DNA of 64,000 nt from an uncultured Dysgonomonas sp. (GCA_900556485.1 USOX01000008.1:1-64000), one strand, 5' to 3'; positions 29,132-38,490 are shown, numbered from the stretch's first letter. Notes: a model not told the origin generated them from the sequence alone. Made by a program: numbers and translations.

Positions 29132-30559
29132 TCACTTGATATTATTCATATTATAAATTGCAGAATTTAAACCTTTTTGAGCAGCTGTTCCAAATAAACT
29201 TTTTGCCTGCACCTTATTATTTTGTAAGTAATTAAGTACCCCCAGGTTATTTAAATATTCAGAAGTATTCTTATCCGACTTATCTAAATACCGCTGAGCT
29301 TTTGTTACATCTTTCGCAGAAAGCGCTGCCGCAGCTGCATTCAGATTCGCTGTCTTATCTTCCGGAAACATTCTCACTGCTACTTCAAAAACATCCAGAA
29401 AGTCAGACGAACCAGCGTCATATGTATTAGCTATACGAAACATCTCATCCAAACTCAGTTGCTGAGGACGTGTTTTAAGAATTTCCTTAGCCTCATGCAG
29501 ATTAAATGCTCGTACATTATACTGAACAGTAGATTCTACTTTTCGCAACTTAGGATAAATATCTGTAAGCATCTGCTTATATGGAGCACCTTTATCCAAT
29601 GCCTTTATTTTATTTTTCAAAGAATTCACATCGGATGTATTTTTTATCAGCCCCAATATCTGATCTTTTTCTTTTATATTAGACTGAGGCAAAGCTTCTT
29701 CCAAGCCTTTCCAATTCTCTCCTCCATACTTAACCTCATAAATATTAGATGTGAATGAAGTTTTTGCCTGCAAATAATATTTGAAGTTTTCGGCTCTTTC
29801 TTTCGATAATTTCTCATTGTGAGCAACACTTCCTTCTGGAGAAGCATATCCCGTTACCTCAATCTTTGTTACCTCAATATTCTTATTCGAACTTATTGTA
29901 TGAAAGAAAGTATTTATTTTCAATAGTTCCGCCGGATTATTCATATAATCGGCCAGGATATTAGCCTTATTCACAGGAAAATCAATAAAAGATTCCCATT
30001 TATCAGCTCTCTTTTTAACACTTTCCACTTCAGGCTGTATATATGCCAACTGAGGAACAAACGGAATTTCCGGTTGATTTTTATAATATGCTATCTTATT
30101 TATATTTGTTTCTTGCTGATGACCTCCACAGCCACAAAAATCTTCCATAATATCCAGTGAAACGGAATCCATCCATGCCTCATATGGTAATGATTTCATA
30201 TAATGGAGGGGCCTTCTGTTTTTATCAAACTTAACCACTGAATAATAACCCGGAGTTTCTCCGCTTAAAGCAACAGACCTGTCATATACTTTCTGCCGTG
30301 TTGTCCCATTCACCAAAATCGCCGGCAATTCTTTTTGCCTGCTATTTCCTGATAAAACAGGTGTTAAAGTTACAGACCTGTCCCTGTCAAGTGATAAATT
30401 AGCTAAATCTACGTTAATATGAATATAAAGCGAGTCGCCGGAATGTTCAATTTTTCCTGAGTAATTTCCTGCATTCGTTCCATTGTTTTGCTGTGCAATG
30501 ACTGGCATTGCAATGATGGAGCAAAATATGATAAGGATAATATTTTTGATCGTTCTCAT
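29132..30559 (-). CDS. DUF3868 protein with OmpA-like domain, fimbria-associated
   Basis: This 475-residue secreted protein has a signal peptide over 1-22 (MPVIAQ). The N-terminal half resembles DUF3868, including the Cys cluster EDFCGCGG near residue 142. Around residues 200-330 there is an OmpA-like peptidoglycan-binding domain (EVTGYASPEGSVAHNEKLS, then ERAENFKYYL). The C-terminal 110 residues look helical and TPR-like. The OmpA domain suggests attachment to peptidoglycan from the outer membrane or periplasm. It lies 7 bases after the DUF3575 gene, and the pair diverges from the fimbrillin operon, an arrangement common in Bacteroidales fimbrial loci. A role in fimbrial assembly or anchoring is inferred. 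Confidence 0.85.
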   Translation of the reverse strand: MRTIKNIILIIFCSIIAMPVIAQQNNGTNAGNYSGKIEHSGDSLYIHINVDLANLSLDRDRSVTLTPVLSGNSRQKELPAILVNGTTRQKVYDRSVALSGETPGYYSVVKFDKNRRPLHYMKSLPYEAWMDSVSLDIMEDFCGCGGHQQETNINKIAYYKNQPEIPFVPQLAYIQPEVESVKKRADKWESFIDFPVNKANILADYMNNPAELLKINTFFHTISSNKNIEVTKIEVTGYASPEGSVAHNEKLSKERAENFKYYLQAKTSFTSNIYEVKYGGENWKGLEEALPQSNIKEKDQILGLIKNTSDVNSLKNKIKALDKGAPYKQMLTDIYPKLRKVESTVQYNVRAFNLHEAKEILKTRPQQLSLDEMFRIANTYDAGSSDFLDVFEVAVRMFPEDKTANLNAAAAALSAKDVTKAQRYLDKSDKNTSEYLNNLGVLNYLQNNKVQAKSLFGTAAQKGLNSAIYNMNNIK

Positions 30560-30566
30560 TTTTCTT

Positions 30567-31148
30567 TTATTTTATAATGTATATAAAGCTTATGCCGGCC
30601 TTTGTTGGTCCCCAATAATTCTTTGTGTCGCTTTTCAATTTAGTACCGCATTTTTCACATGGATACTTATCATAGTCCAAATGTGCATACCCTGCTCCAA
30701 TAGTAGCTTCAATACTCCATCTATTATTTAGTATCCAATGGTAACCATACGATATACCACCACCATACAGATTACCTTGATAGTGTTTCCCTTCCAGATC
30801 TAACATTTTTATTCCTCCTACATTATATTCTGCATAATGTCCATGTAAACCGAAAAAATGTCCATTAAACCGTTCGCACAACCAGTACCTTAACTCGGGT
30901 TGTACGCCCCAATGTTTTATTTTCTTATTATCCGAAAAAGTCCACGGATTATAATTTCCCGATATATCGAGGGTAAATTTCTTGGACAATCCTATTTCCA
31001 TACCAAGATTTGTGGTTGTGGTTGCCCAATACAATGCATTCGTTTTTAGTGCAAATTGAGGTAGATACAACTTATCTTTCTCCGCCTGTGCACTCAGGGA
31101 ACTAATAAAGAAGATAAATATTGATATCAGGGTAAAATGTTTTGTCAT
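30567..31148 (-). CDS. DUF3575 outer-membrane beta-barrel protein, fimbria-associated
   Basis: This 193-residue protein has a signal peptide over 1-20 (SSLSAQ). It consists of alternating short beta-strands rich in Trp/Tyr/Gly (FALKTNALYWATTTTNLGME, HWGVQPELRYW, GGGISYGYHW), as in the DUF3575 family, and ends in an aromatic strand, so it is probably a small outer-membrane barrel. A Cys pair (PCEKCG) lies near residue 160. It is co-transcribed with the DUF3868/OmpA-like gene and diverges from the major fimbrillin gene. It may form an outer-membrane part of fimbrial assembly; this is not proven for the family as far as I know. Confidence 0.85.
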   Translation of the reverse strand: MTKHFTLISIFIFFISSLSAQAEKDKLYLPQFALKTNALYWATTTTNLGMEIGLSKKFTLDISGNYNPWTFSDNKKIKHWGVQPELRYWLCERFNGHFFGLHGHYAEYNVGGIKMLDLEGKHYQGNLYGGGISYGYHWILNNRWSIEATIGAGYAHLDYDKYPCEKCGTKLKSDTKNYWGPTKAGISFIYIIK

Positions 31149-31508
31149 TATTATTTGTCTTGTTATAATTTGTAATAAAAAAGTGTCTGTAAGCTTCCAA
31201 TATAAATCTTTTCTTAAAACAACATATTATTTAAAAATGTTTTCAAAAACAGTATACATATTATTAAAAATTACTTTTCATTATTTTTTCGTTAGCAATA
31301 AACTTTTTATATACTCCGATGTTATAATTTAAATTTCGAAGAAAATAACAATAAAAATGAACGACAAATCATTAGCGGATTTTACTTAAAGCGGAGATAA
31401 GACAGATTAAATAATATACATATCGATTATTCATACAAACGCTAATAATGTAGCGCCAAGATTTTTATTGCCTTTCTGAAACAACTTTATTAATCAAATA
31501 TTAAAATT
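31149..31508. other. Divergent promoter region of the fimbrial locus
   Basis: This 360-base, AT-rich region lies between the accessory pair and the fimbrillin operon and must carry promoters for both. No exact TAnnTTTG element was found on either strand; a near match (TATATTGG, minus strand, about 31199-31206) faces the accessory pair. A short 7-base inverted pair (ATTAGCG 31371-31377, CGCTAAT 31440-31446) is present but too short to call an invertible promoter. Confidence 0.5.
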
Positions 31509-32909
31509 ATGAACTTAAAAAAACTTTTTTTTGCAATAATCATTGGATTAAGCTTTGCTGCGTGCAGCAGCGACGATGATGCTGATCAAAGTACCGTAAA
31601 AGAGGGCTTACCAACTTACGTACAGTTATCTGTATCTATGCCCAAAGCAAATAGTCAAAAAGCACTTCCTGAGGACTTCAATCCTGATGGAGACTATGAA
31701 GGTGAAGATGGAATCTATACTTTGGATGTATATATGGTTTCTGCTGATGGCACTCTAGAAGCAAAAAGATTCCAGGAAGGTGATCTTTCTACTACAGGAA
31801 GCGTACTTTCTCCAAGTCAACCTTTCAGAACAACATCTGGAAAAAAAACTGTTTATGTAGTTGTAAACAGCCCTAATCCACTTTTGACGACTGTACCTAA
31901 AGATGATGATCTTTTAGCAATAACAGGATTAGCTAAAATAGAATCAGATGCTACAAGTACCTATGATGTTATTACAATGACCGGAAAAACAGAGTCTGCT
32001 ACTATCGAACCAGATGTTACAGCTCAGGATGTTACTAATGGAGCAAACAGGGTTGCTGTGCAATTGACACGTACTGCATCCAGGGTTATTGTTACAACAA
32101 CTGCATCTACCGACATTATGCATGGCACTGTAAAAGTAGGAACACTTTCCAATATCACATATTCTATTGCACAAGGTACAACTAAAGTTTATTTCTCACC
32201 TAAAGCAGATTATACAACATGGGGTTCTTCATATGTACCAACAACTGCAGATTATGCTACTACAGCAACAAATTATTATGACTATTCGGATTTGTTAACA
32301 CCATCAGTGGTTCCTGCAAAACCAACTGCTGCAGATGGATATAAGTCATTGCCAGGCAAATTCTTATTTGAAAATACTCACACTCCCGGAGATGTAAAAA
32401 CAAGCCAATATAAAAAAGGTAATACTGCGTATATCCTTGTAAGAGCTAAATTTACTCCCGAAGCTTCTTATATAGCCGATGGTGGTGCGCTGACTAATGG
32501 TACATTCTATGTTGGGCAAACTGACGGGAAATTATATTCGACTAAAGCTGCTGCTCAAGCTGCTGTAGCACAACAAAAAGTACAGGTATATCAAAATGGA
32601 AAAATGATGTATTATGCATGGCTTAACCCTGATAATATAACATCACCACTAAACTCTCCTGTTTTAAGAAATAATATTTATCATGTAAATATTACAGCTT
32701 TTGCAAGAATAGGAGGTAACTGGAATCCTTTATATCCTGAAGATCCGAACAATCCAAATCCTCAGAATCCTGACCCTAAACCAGTGAATCCTGATGAACC
32801 GGAAAACCCTATCGATCCTACAGATCCTTTGACTCCGGAACAAACATATATGACTGTTGATATTACAGTACTAAACTGGACAGTACATTCTTATGATATA
32901 GAGCTATAA
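31509..32909 (+). CDS. Mfa1/FimA-type major fimbrillin
   Basis: This 466-residue lipoprotein precursor has Cys19 (SFAAC) followed by SSDDDAD. It has the two-domain type V fimbrillin layout: an N-terminal domain starting TYVQLSVSMPKA, and a C-terminal domain with NPVLRNNIYHVNITAFARIG, the usual lead-in to the final strands. It is the structural shaft subunit of type V fimbriae; in Porphyromonas these precursors are lipoproteins trimmed by a surface protease and polymerised by strand exchange. An unusual Pro/Asn/Asp-rich linker of about 37 residues (410-446) separates the globular body from the last strand, VLNWTVHSYDIEL. That end closely resembles the end of the next gene product. It opens a four-gene plus-strand operon. 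Confidence 0.93.
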   Translation: MNLKKLFFAIIIGLSFAACSSDDDADQSTVKEGLPTYVQLSVSMPKANSQKALPEDFNPDGDYEGEDGIYTLDVYMVSADGTLEAKRFQEGDLSTTGSVLSPSQPFRTTSGKKTVYVVVNSPNPLLTTVPKDDDLLAITGLAKIESDATSTYDVITMTGKTESATIEPDVTAQDVTNGANRVAVQLTRTASRVIVTTTASTDIMHGTVKVGTLSNITYSIAQGTTKVYFSPKADYTTWGSSYVPTTADYATTATNYYDYSDLLTPSVVPAKPTAADGYKSLPGKFLFENTHTPGDVKTSQYKKGNTAYILVRAKFTPEASYIADGGALTNGTFYVGQTDGKLYSTKAAAQAAVAQQKVQVYQNGKMMYYAWLNPDNITSPLNSPVLRNNIYHVNITAFARIGGNWNPLYPEDPNNPNPQNPDPKPVNPDEPENPIDPTDPLTPEQTYMTVDITVLNWTVHSYDIEL

Positions 32910-32988
32910 AAACTGAAAATAGTATTCCGGAACCTGTTGGTTCCGGAATATAATTAAAAATAAATACGATACAATAATAAATAAAAGA

Positions 32989-33924
32989 ATGAATATACAT
33001 TACAAAATAGTTCTATTGATAACTACAGTCACTTTACTGCTCTTTAACGGATGTATAAAAGACGATTATGAAGATTGTGTACAAGGTATTGATATTCGCT
33101 TTTATTCAAAAACCCAATGTGAGATTGATACTCTGTTCCCTACCCAGATAAAAGACATGAACCTTTGTATCTTCAATGAAGATGGCATACTGGTAGGATA
33201 TAAGAAAAACAACAACATACAAGTACAGAGAAATTATCAGAACAGGATAGAAGTAAAAGAAGCCGGCCTTTATACGGTCGTTGCATGGTCTGGGTTAGAC
33301 GAAACCCATTTCGACATAAACACGCCTATAGAAATGGCTACTAAAAAAACAGATTTACTCTTCCGTTTGAAAAGAACATTAAAACAAGCATCATCAATAC
33401 AAGGCTCTGCTGTATTTTATGGTGAAAGTCAGGCTGTATATGTTCCTCAAGCTACAAGCTCGGAATCTATTTTCAAAAATACAGCTATAAATATGCAAGA
33501 GGTAACTAATCGCCTTACAATAACGATAGAAGGATTGGACAACGCTGAAAATTATCAGGTTGATATAGAATCTAACAATGGTTCGATGAATGTAAATGGA
33601 ACTGTTGCCCAGGATGAGATGATAGATTATTCATCCATTCATTTAACAAGAGACAACTTACTCGAGGCCCAGTTTACTTTACTCAAACTGGAAACCGGGG
33701 ATACAAATACAATTGTAGTAAAAAGTAAAATCGACGGACGCGAATTATACAGAGGTAGTTTGTTAGGAACTTTATTACTTAAGAACCCTGAAGTAAACTT
33801 AAATTGTGACCACGATTTTGTGATAAGATTTACAACTAAAGACCAATGCAGTTGCGGCACATATGCAATTACTGAGATTTGGGTTAACAATTGGTTGGTA
33901 CATAGCTACGACACTGAAATGTAA
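32989..33924 (+). CDS. FimB/Mfa2-like fimbrial anchor subunit
   Basis: This 311-residue lipoprotein has Cys22 (LLFNGC) followed by IKDDYEDC, typical of the anchor or length-regulator subunits of type V fimbriae, which hold the shaft on the outer membrane. The region YTVVAWSGLDE and the CDHDFVIRF segment match the FimB/Mfa2 family. The C-terminal WVNNWLVHSYDTEM nearly repeats the end of the major fimbrillin. It lies 79 bases after the fimbrillin gene and 20 bases before the next. Confidence 0.9.
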   Translation: MNIHYKIVLLITTVTLLLFNGCIKDDYEDCVQGIDIRFYSKTQCEIDTLFPTQIKDMNLCIFNEDGILVGYKKNNNIQVQRNYQNRIEVKEAGLYTVVAWSGLDETHFDINTPIEMATKKTDLLFRLKRTLKQASSIQGSAVFYGESQAVYVPQATSSESIFKNTAINMQEVTNRLTITIEGLDNAENYQVDIESNNGSMNVNGTVAQDEMIDYSSIHLTRDNLLEAQFTLLKLETGDTNTIVVKSKIDGRELYRGSLLGTLLLKNPEVNLNCDHDFVIRFTTKDQCSCGTYAITEIWVNNWLVHSYDTEM

Positions 33925-33944
33925 GCTATAAAAAAGAGAAAACA

Positions 33945-35717
33945 ATGAAAAGGAACTACAACATACAACTATTCATCTTCTTAGCTATTATCTTACTCAC
34001 TTACACCAAGTGTACTAACGATGATGACAGAAAAGACGAAGATAGTGGTAATACATATATAACCTTGTCGCTAAAAGCTTTATCGACTAGTATCAACGAA
34101 GATAAAACATTATGGGAAGACCGTGTGGATGAACTTCGGATGATTGCATTTAATCCGAGTGATGGTCAGGTTGTACTGAACCAGAAGCTAGATTTTCCTA
34201 ACGGATTTGCAAATTATAGCCGTGGGGTGCTTATAGCTAACGGAAGTTATGACTTTTACTTCATTGCCAACGAAACCGCATATACTGGAAGTTTTGTTAC
34301 TGCAATATCAAACATAAAGAACAAATCGGAATTTCAATCCGATACCAGATATAAACAGCTACAATATAATCCGGAATTTGCACCGGACGAAACAAGCCAA
34401 ACCGGACGTTTCTTAATGTCTGCCATCTATAATAACACAAGCGTGACCACAGGTGGCACAATAGACAATCCGGCACCTCTCATCTTACCTACAAATAAGG
34501 TAGAGTTGATAAGATCTTTGGCAAAGGTTGAAGTTGTTTTCAGAAAGAAAGTATCCGGAAGCACTATTCCTTCGGGCACAATAACATCTGTACAACTTGA
34601 AAATGTAGCTTCAAGCTTATCTGTTCCTCCTGCCGATAATTATTATACAGGGCAAAAAGGAGTATCGGAGTTGGCAACCTTGTCCGGTTTCGATTATAAC
34701 AGGGATAGTATTGGTTCGGCAACATTCTATATCCCAGAATTCTTAGTGGAAGAAGGCAGCACCGCGTTTACTGAGTTGCATATAAACAATAAGTCTTTCC
34801 CGATAGAAAGCGATGGCGACAAAGTCGGGATCACATTACAAAGAAGAGATGTACCTACTATATCCAACAATAGTGTAATAAGGAACTATCATTACATTAT
34901 AAATGCATATATAGATGGTGCCGGCGGTATTCAATTGAAAATTTATATAGAACCTTGGAAAAAAGACGAATATCAGTATGTTTTTCAAGGAGATAAAACA
35001 ATTGTTGTCCCTCCCGTCACGCCTACCGATTCAAGTGTAATTATTATCCCTATCCTTTGCGATGGAGAAAGTAAAATAGAGATACGCAACCACGAGGAAA
35101 TATTACCTCAGGGTTTGCAAGGTGCATACGGAGATGTAATTAATTACTGGGACCCCGAAGTACAAGGCCCCTCGATTACAAAAGGACAACCTCCATATTA
35201 TTGTGAGAAAAAATATGGTCCGGGATGGAGATTAATAAGTTCCTGTGAACTGATGTCCTTTCTCGCTCTATTCGACCAGACTTATAGGATATGGCAGTCT
35301 AACACATGGGAAGGAGTGAATAACAATCTACCATTCTACCCTCTGGTTTTCAGGCAACAGGCTCAGGATTTATTACAAAGACTGACCGACACCGATCTAT
35401 CAGGAATAGTATTGTCAGACAGCCAGAAAGATAATCTTGGTGATGCCAAACTAGGTGTTATCGACCGTTATTTTACACCGGGAGATATAATGCTTAAGGA
35501 AGAAGATTACCCTAACGGCTGGCCGTTTACGGCCCCGCCAATGAATAACGGACAAAAATGGTTTCCTAGCGAGGTTGTGGTTCAGGTAAAAGCATATTGG
35601 TATCCCGGATATCTCGACCTGAGCGTACCCGGTAATAAAGAAAAGGTGCTCTATTCCGAATTTCAGAGATATGATTACAGCAGTACTGTTTCTCGTTGTG
35701 TAAGATCTGTAGAATAA
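33945..35717 (+). CDS. Fimbrial tip-like lipoprotein with C-type-lectin-like C-terminus
   Basis: This 590-residue protein has an N-terminal signal and Cys23 followed by TNDDDRKDED; the residue before Cys is Lys, an uncommon lipobox. Residues about 35-340 show fimbrillin-like features (TYITLSLKAL, RSLAKVEVVFRKK, NSVIRNYHYIINAY). After a Pro/Thr linker, residues about 420-590 resemble the DUF1566/FISUMP type, a C-type-lectin-like fold: YGPGWRLISSCELMSFL near the start and TVSRCVRSVE at the end. This fits a tip or adhesin subunit. Its place after the anchor gene matches accessory fimbrillin genes in other type V loci. The family of the N-terminal part is less certain. Confidence 0.75.
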   Translation: MKRNYNIQLFIFLAIILLTYTKCTNDDDRKDEDSGNTYITLSLKALSTSINEDKTLWEDRVDELRMIAFNPSDGQVVLNQKLDFPNGFANYSRGVLIANGSYDFYFIANETAYTGSFVTAISNIKNKSEFQSDTRYKQLQYNPEFAPDETSQTGRFLMSAIYNNTSVTTGGTIDNPAPLILPTNKVELIRSLAKVEVVFRKKVSGSTIPSGTITSVQLENVASSLSVPPADNYYTGQKGVSELATLSGFDYNRDSIGSATFYIPEFLVEEGSTAFTELHINNKSFPIESDGDKVGITLQRRDVPTISNNSVIRNYHYIINAYIDGAGGIQLKIYIEPWKKDEYQYVFQGDKTIVVPPVTPTDSSVIIIPILCDGESKIEIRNHEEILPQGLQGAYGDVINYWDPEVQGPSITKGQPPYYCEKKYGPGWRLISSCELMSFLALFDQTYRIWQSNTWEGVNNNLPFYPLVFRQQAQDLLQRLTDTDLSGIVLSDSQKDNLGDAKLGVIDRYFTPGDIMLKEEDYPNGWPFTAPPMNNGQKWFPSEVVVQVKAYWYPGYLDLSVPGNKEKVLYSEFQRYDYSSTVSRCVRSVE

Positions 35718-35723
35718 AACATT

Positions 35724-36698
35724 ATGCAAAAAATTATTTATATATTATCCGTTATACTGCTCTTACTTACCAGTTGTAGCAACGATTCGGATGTATTCCC
35801 CGACAATGGTTCGGAAAAGAATATTTCTATTCGGCTCATGCCTGCTTCATCTATACTAAAAACTATCGACGGTGATAATTTAGCTATTGAACAGACAGTA
35901 AACAATGTAAGTGTATTTTTTGCAGAGCCATCATCGAATATTATCACCAGCAAGTATGTATATTCGGGTTTTACCGATCTCGACGACTATAAACTGGTGA
36001 CATTGCCATTAGATCCGGCTACTCTTCAAGCCAAAGACATCTATGTAATAACCAATTACAACGATGCCAGTGCTTTGAATGCAGTTGCCACTATCGATGA
36101 TATTAAAGCATTGCAGACACCGGCTGTAAGCAAAACCAATAACTTATCTCCCTCAAATGGTATTTGCATGTATGGAGAAAATCTTAATTTCGATTTCAGT
36201 ACTGCAGGTAATACCGATGTCATTGTGAATGTAGTAAGAACCGGAGCCAAATACAGGATAAGTGTAGAGTTTCCCGAAAATCCGACATTAAGTACCAACA
36301 ATACTTACCTGTTAGAGAATGCAGCAAGATATACATATGTAGTACAAAACACATCTGCATCTTTACCTTCTACTGCATACTATACCTATGCAGCCGCGAT
36401 ACATCTTACTTATAATGGAGCAGTATATACTGACAATGCTTATGTATATGAGGCAGATAATGCACCCAATATCTATATATATACACATATGAGCAATATG
36501 ACGGGCATTCAAACTTTTTCGACCCAATTGCCAAAACCTCAGCGAAACTATTTATATGATATAAAGATACAAGTTTACAGTGGACAGGTTCCTACCCAAA
36601 CAAAGAGTGCAACAAGTATAATTCAAGGCGAAGGCGACTATTATTGCAGTTATACAATCGATATATATAATGAGTCAGGACAAAAGGTTAGTTTATAA
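35724..36698 (+). CDS. Fimbrial accessory lipoprotein
   Basis: This 324-residue lipoprotein has Cys18 (LLTSC) followed by SNDSD. It has the pattern of a smaller fimbrillin-family protein: ISIRLMPASS, NVSVFFAEPSS, KAKDIYVITNYNDA-like segments and the late QLPKPQRNYLYDIKIQV strand region. It starts 6 bases after the preceding stop codon and closes the operon before a strong terminator. It may be a minor subunit or adaptor at the tip; I cannot assign a specific family. Confidence 0.7.
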   Translation: MQKIIYILSVILLLLTSCSNDSDVFPDNGSEKNISIRLMPASSILKTIDGDNLAIEQTVNNVSVFFAEPSSNIITSKYVYSGFTDLDDYKLVTLPLDPATLQAKDIYVITNYNDASALNAVATIDDIKALQTPAVSKTNNLSPSNGICMYGENLNFDFSTAGNTDVIVNVVRTGAKYRISVEFPENPTLSTNNTYLLENAARYTYVVQNTSASLPSTAYYTYAAAIHLTYNGAVYTDNAYVYEADNAPNIYIYTHMSNMTGIQTFSTQLPKPQRNYLYDIKIQVYSGQVPTQTKSATSIIQGEGDYYCSYTIDIYNESGQKVSL

Positions 36699-36723
36699 CC
36701 CTTATTAGCCCAGAACGAAAAAA

Positions 36724-36743
36724 GACACCATGTTTGAGGTGTC
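36724..36743. terminator. Terminator at the end of the fimbrial operon
   Basis: GACACC (36724-36729) pairs with GGTGTC (36738-36743), extended by flanking A and T tracts (AAAAAA before, TTTTTTT after). It follows the last fimbrial gene and precedes the convergent gene at 36773, so it probably serves both strands. Confidence 0.85.
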
Positions 36744-36772
36744 TTTTTTTATTAATCAATTTTGTACAAACT

Positions 36773-38398
36773 TTATTTCTTATATACTTTATTTGCTTTT
36801 ACATTTCCTTTACTATCAGTCATTCTCAGGATATAGTATCCCGAAGGAATAGGCGCCTCATTGATATTAAAATTCAGGGTTCTTTTCTTCGAATAAACTA
36901 AGCTACCCTGTGTTAAAGTATAGATATTAACATCTATTTCAGATGAATTATCAAACTCTTCTTCTGTAGCAATTTTCAGTGATTTACTCATTGATTGTAT
37001 CTCCGGCTTTTCGTCAACGCTGGAAACCAATACCGGATACGGGTTTTCATAATCGTGCCTGTAATAGATCATAAACTCATGTATGAAAGATTTACCATCT
37101 TCTGTTCTTACAAGAGCTTTCATTTTAAGGTAATTATCTAAATCGCCTGGTCTCATAAAATATGCGTCAAAGTGTTCATAAAATGCTGGCAATTTTGTAT
37201 TTTGCTTATACTGATTAAAGAAGAAAAATCTTTCAAGATAATCCAACGGAAGTACTTGTTTGCATTTATATGAGTCTATTTTATAATATGCAAAATCATT
37301 CGGACTATAGACAAAATGAAGTTCTTTAAACTGTGAAATTCTCGCATCATAAGAAATATACCATGTTGCACTTCCACTAATTTCCTCTTTTGTTCCATTA
37401 TCTAAAAACCTGATATCATAAGTTGCTCGATACCCACTACCACCTATAAACACGGGACTCGACATGACAACTTCTTTACTAAAATTATCCAAAACAAACT
37501 CTATCAACCGAACATTCCTTGTTAATACTCTCTTCACTGTACCATATTCCACTGTAGCCGAAAGCTTAAAATTAGATATCTCTCCCGCATTGACTATAAC
37601 TTCGTTTGTTCCCTGCCCGCTTACTATCACTGCCTCTGGATTATCCGTTTCCCACGAAAATTTAGCTCCGCTTGGAGGCGTACCTATGTAATATTTTAAA
37701 TCTTGCCCGCCGCTAACATTACTCACAACTGCTATATTGTTACCATCGATCCACAACGGGCGATCTCTTATATCAATAGTTTTCGATGCGTTCTTCTTAT
37801 CTCCTGTTACAAGTGTAATCTCGGCACTAACATTTACTGTTCCTGTTTTTTTAGCCATTACTGTTAAAGTCCCTGCATTCTGGCTCACTATAGTTACATC
37901 GGGATTCGAAACTGTCCATTTTGTACTTTGTACATTCTGTCTGGAACTTAATGAAATAGATGAGTTTTCTCCCCTATTTACAGTTTCGGTATCAATTGTA
38001 TATACTGTACGATATTTTATTTCCATAGGTATGGATCTGGAACCAACTAAAGTTCCATTATCGCGCAGTTCTACCAATAAAGTAAATTTCCCTTCCGATC
38101 TTGGCAATATTTTCGTTTTTCCATGCCAATTTGAAGTATAAGTCGTAGAGTAATTATCAAATACAGCAATTCCCGATTTATTACTCTTGATAGTAAACTC
38201 TAAAGACCGTCCACCTGTATTACCGGGACTCCACGAAATCTCAAGACTGCTACCATCTTCATAGATGATTGGATCAGAATCATAATATACAATAAAACCT
38301 CCAATCGTAAACGATTGACCACTTGCCATTACAGGCAGACTAAATGCTGTTACTGAGAACAACAATACTAAAAGAAAAATAATTGATTTGTTCTTCAT
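36773..38398 (-). CDS. Secreted protein with Ig-like domains and possible T9SS-type C-terminal tail
   Basis: This 541-residue protein has a signal peptide over 1-25 (LPVMASG). It appears to contain several beta-sandwich (Ig/PKD-like) repeats, for example TVNRGENSSISLSSRQNVQS with WTVSNPDVTI and FSWETDNPEAVIVSGQG. The last about 60 residues read NVNIYTLTQGSLVYSKK, then IPSGYYILRMTD and NKVYKK, which resembles the type A C-terminal sorting tail of type IX secretion; the usual YPNP entry motif is missing. No catalytic motif was recognised. It is isolated by terminators on both sides, and its start lies about 90 bases from a strong palindrome, so it is probably a single-gene unit. Confidence 0.8.
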   Translation of the reverse strand: MKNKSIIFLLVLLFSVTAFSLPVMASGQSFTIGGFIVYYDSDPIIYEDGSSLEISWSPGNTGGRSLEFTIKSNKSGIAVFDNYSTTYTSNWHGKTKILPRSEGKFTLLVELRDNGTLVGSRSIPMEIKYRTVYTIDTETVNRGENSSISLSSRQNVQSTKWTVSNPDVTIVSQNAGTLTVMAKKTGTVNVSAEITLVTGDKKNASKTIDIRDRPLWIDGNNIAVVSNVSGGQDLKYYIGTPPSGAKFSWETDNPEAVIVSGQGTNEVIVNAGEISNFKLSATVEYGTVKRVLTRNVRLIEFVLDNFSKEVVMSSPVFIGGSGYRATYDIRFLDNGTKEEISGSATWYISYDARISQFKELHFVYSPNDFAYYKIDSYKCKQVLPLDYLERFFFFNQYKQNTKLPAFYEHFDAYFMRPGDLDNYLKMKALVRTEDGKSFIHEFMIYYRHDYENPYPVLVSSVDEKPEIQSMSKSLKIATEEEFDNSSEIDVNIYTLTQGSLVYSKKRTLNFNINEAPIPSGYYILRMTDSKGNVKANKVYKK

Positions 38399-38490
38399 AA
38401 TTAAAAGATTAAGTTAATTAGGCATCACATAAATGCAATTTAACTCAATATTTTCAATTACGCTAATATTTTACTTAATTTTTAATAATA

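Noticed and set aside
31371..31446. Inverted pair ATTAGCG/CGCTAAT in the fimbrial promoter region as an invertible promoter
   Set aside because: Arms of only 7 bases are expected by chance in AT-rich DNA, and no recombinase gene is nearby.
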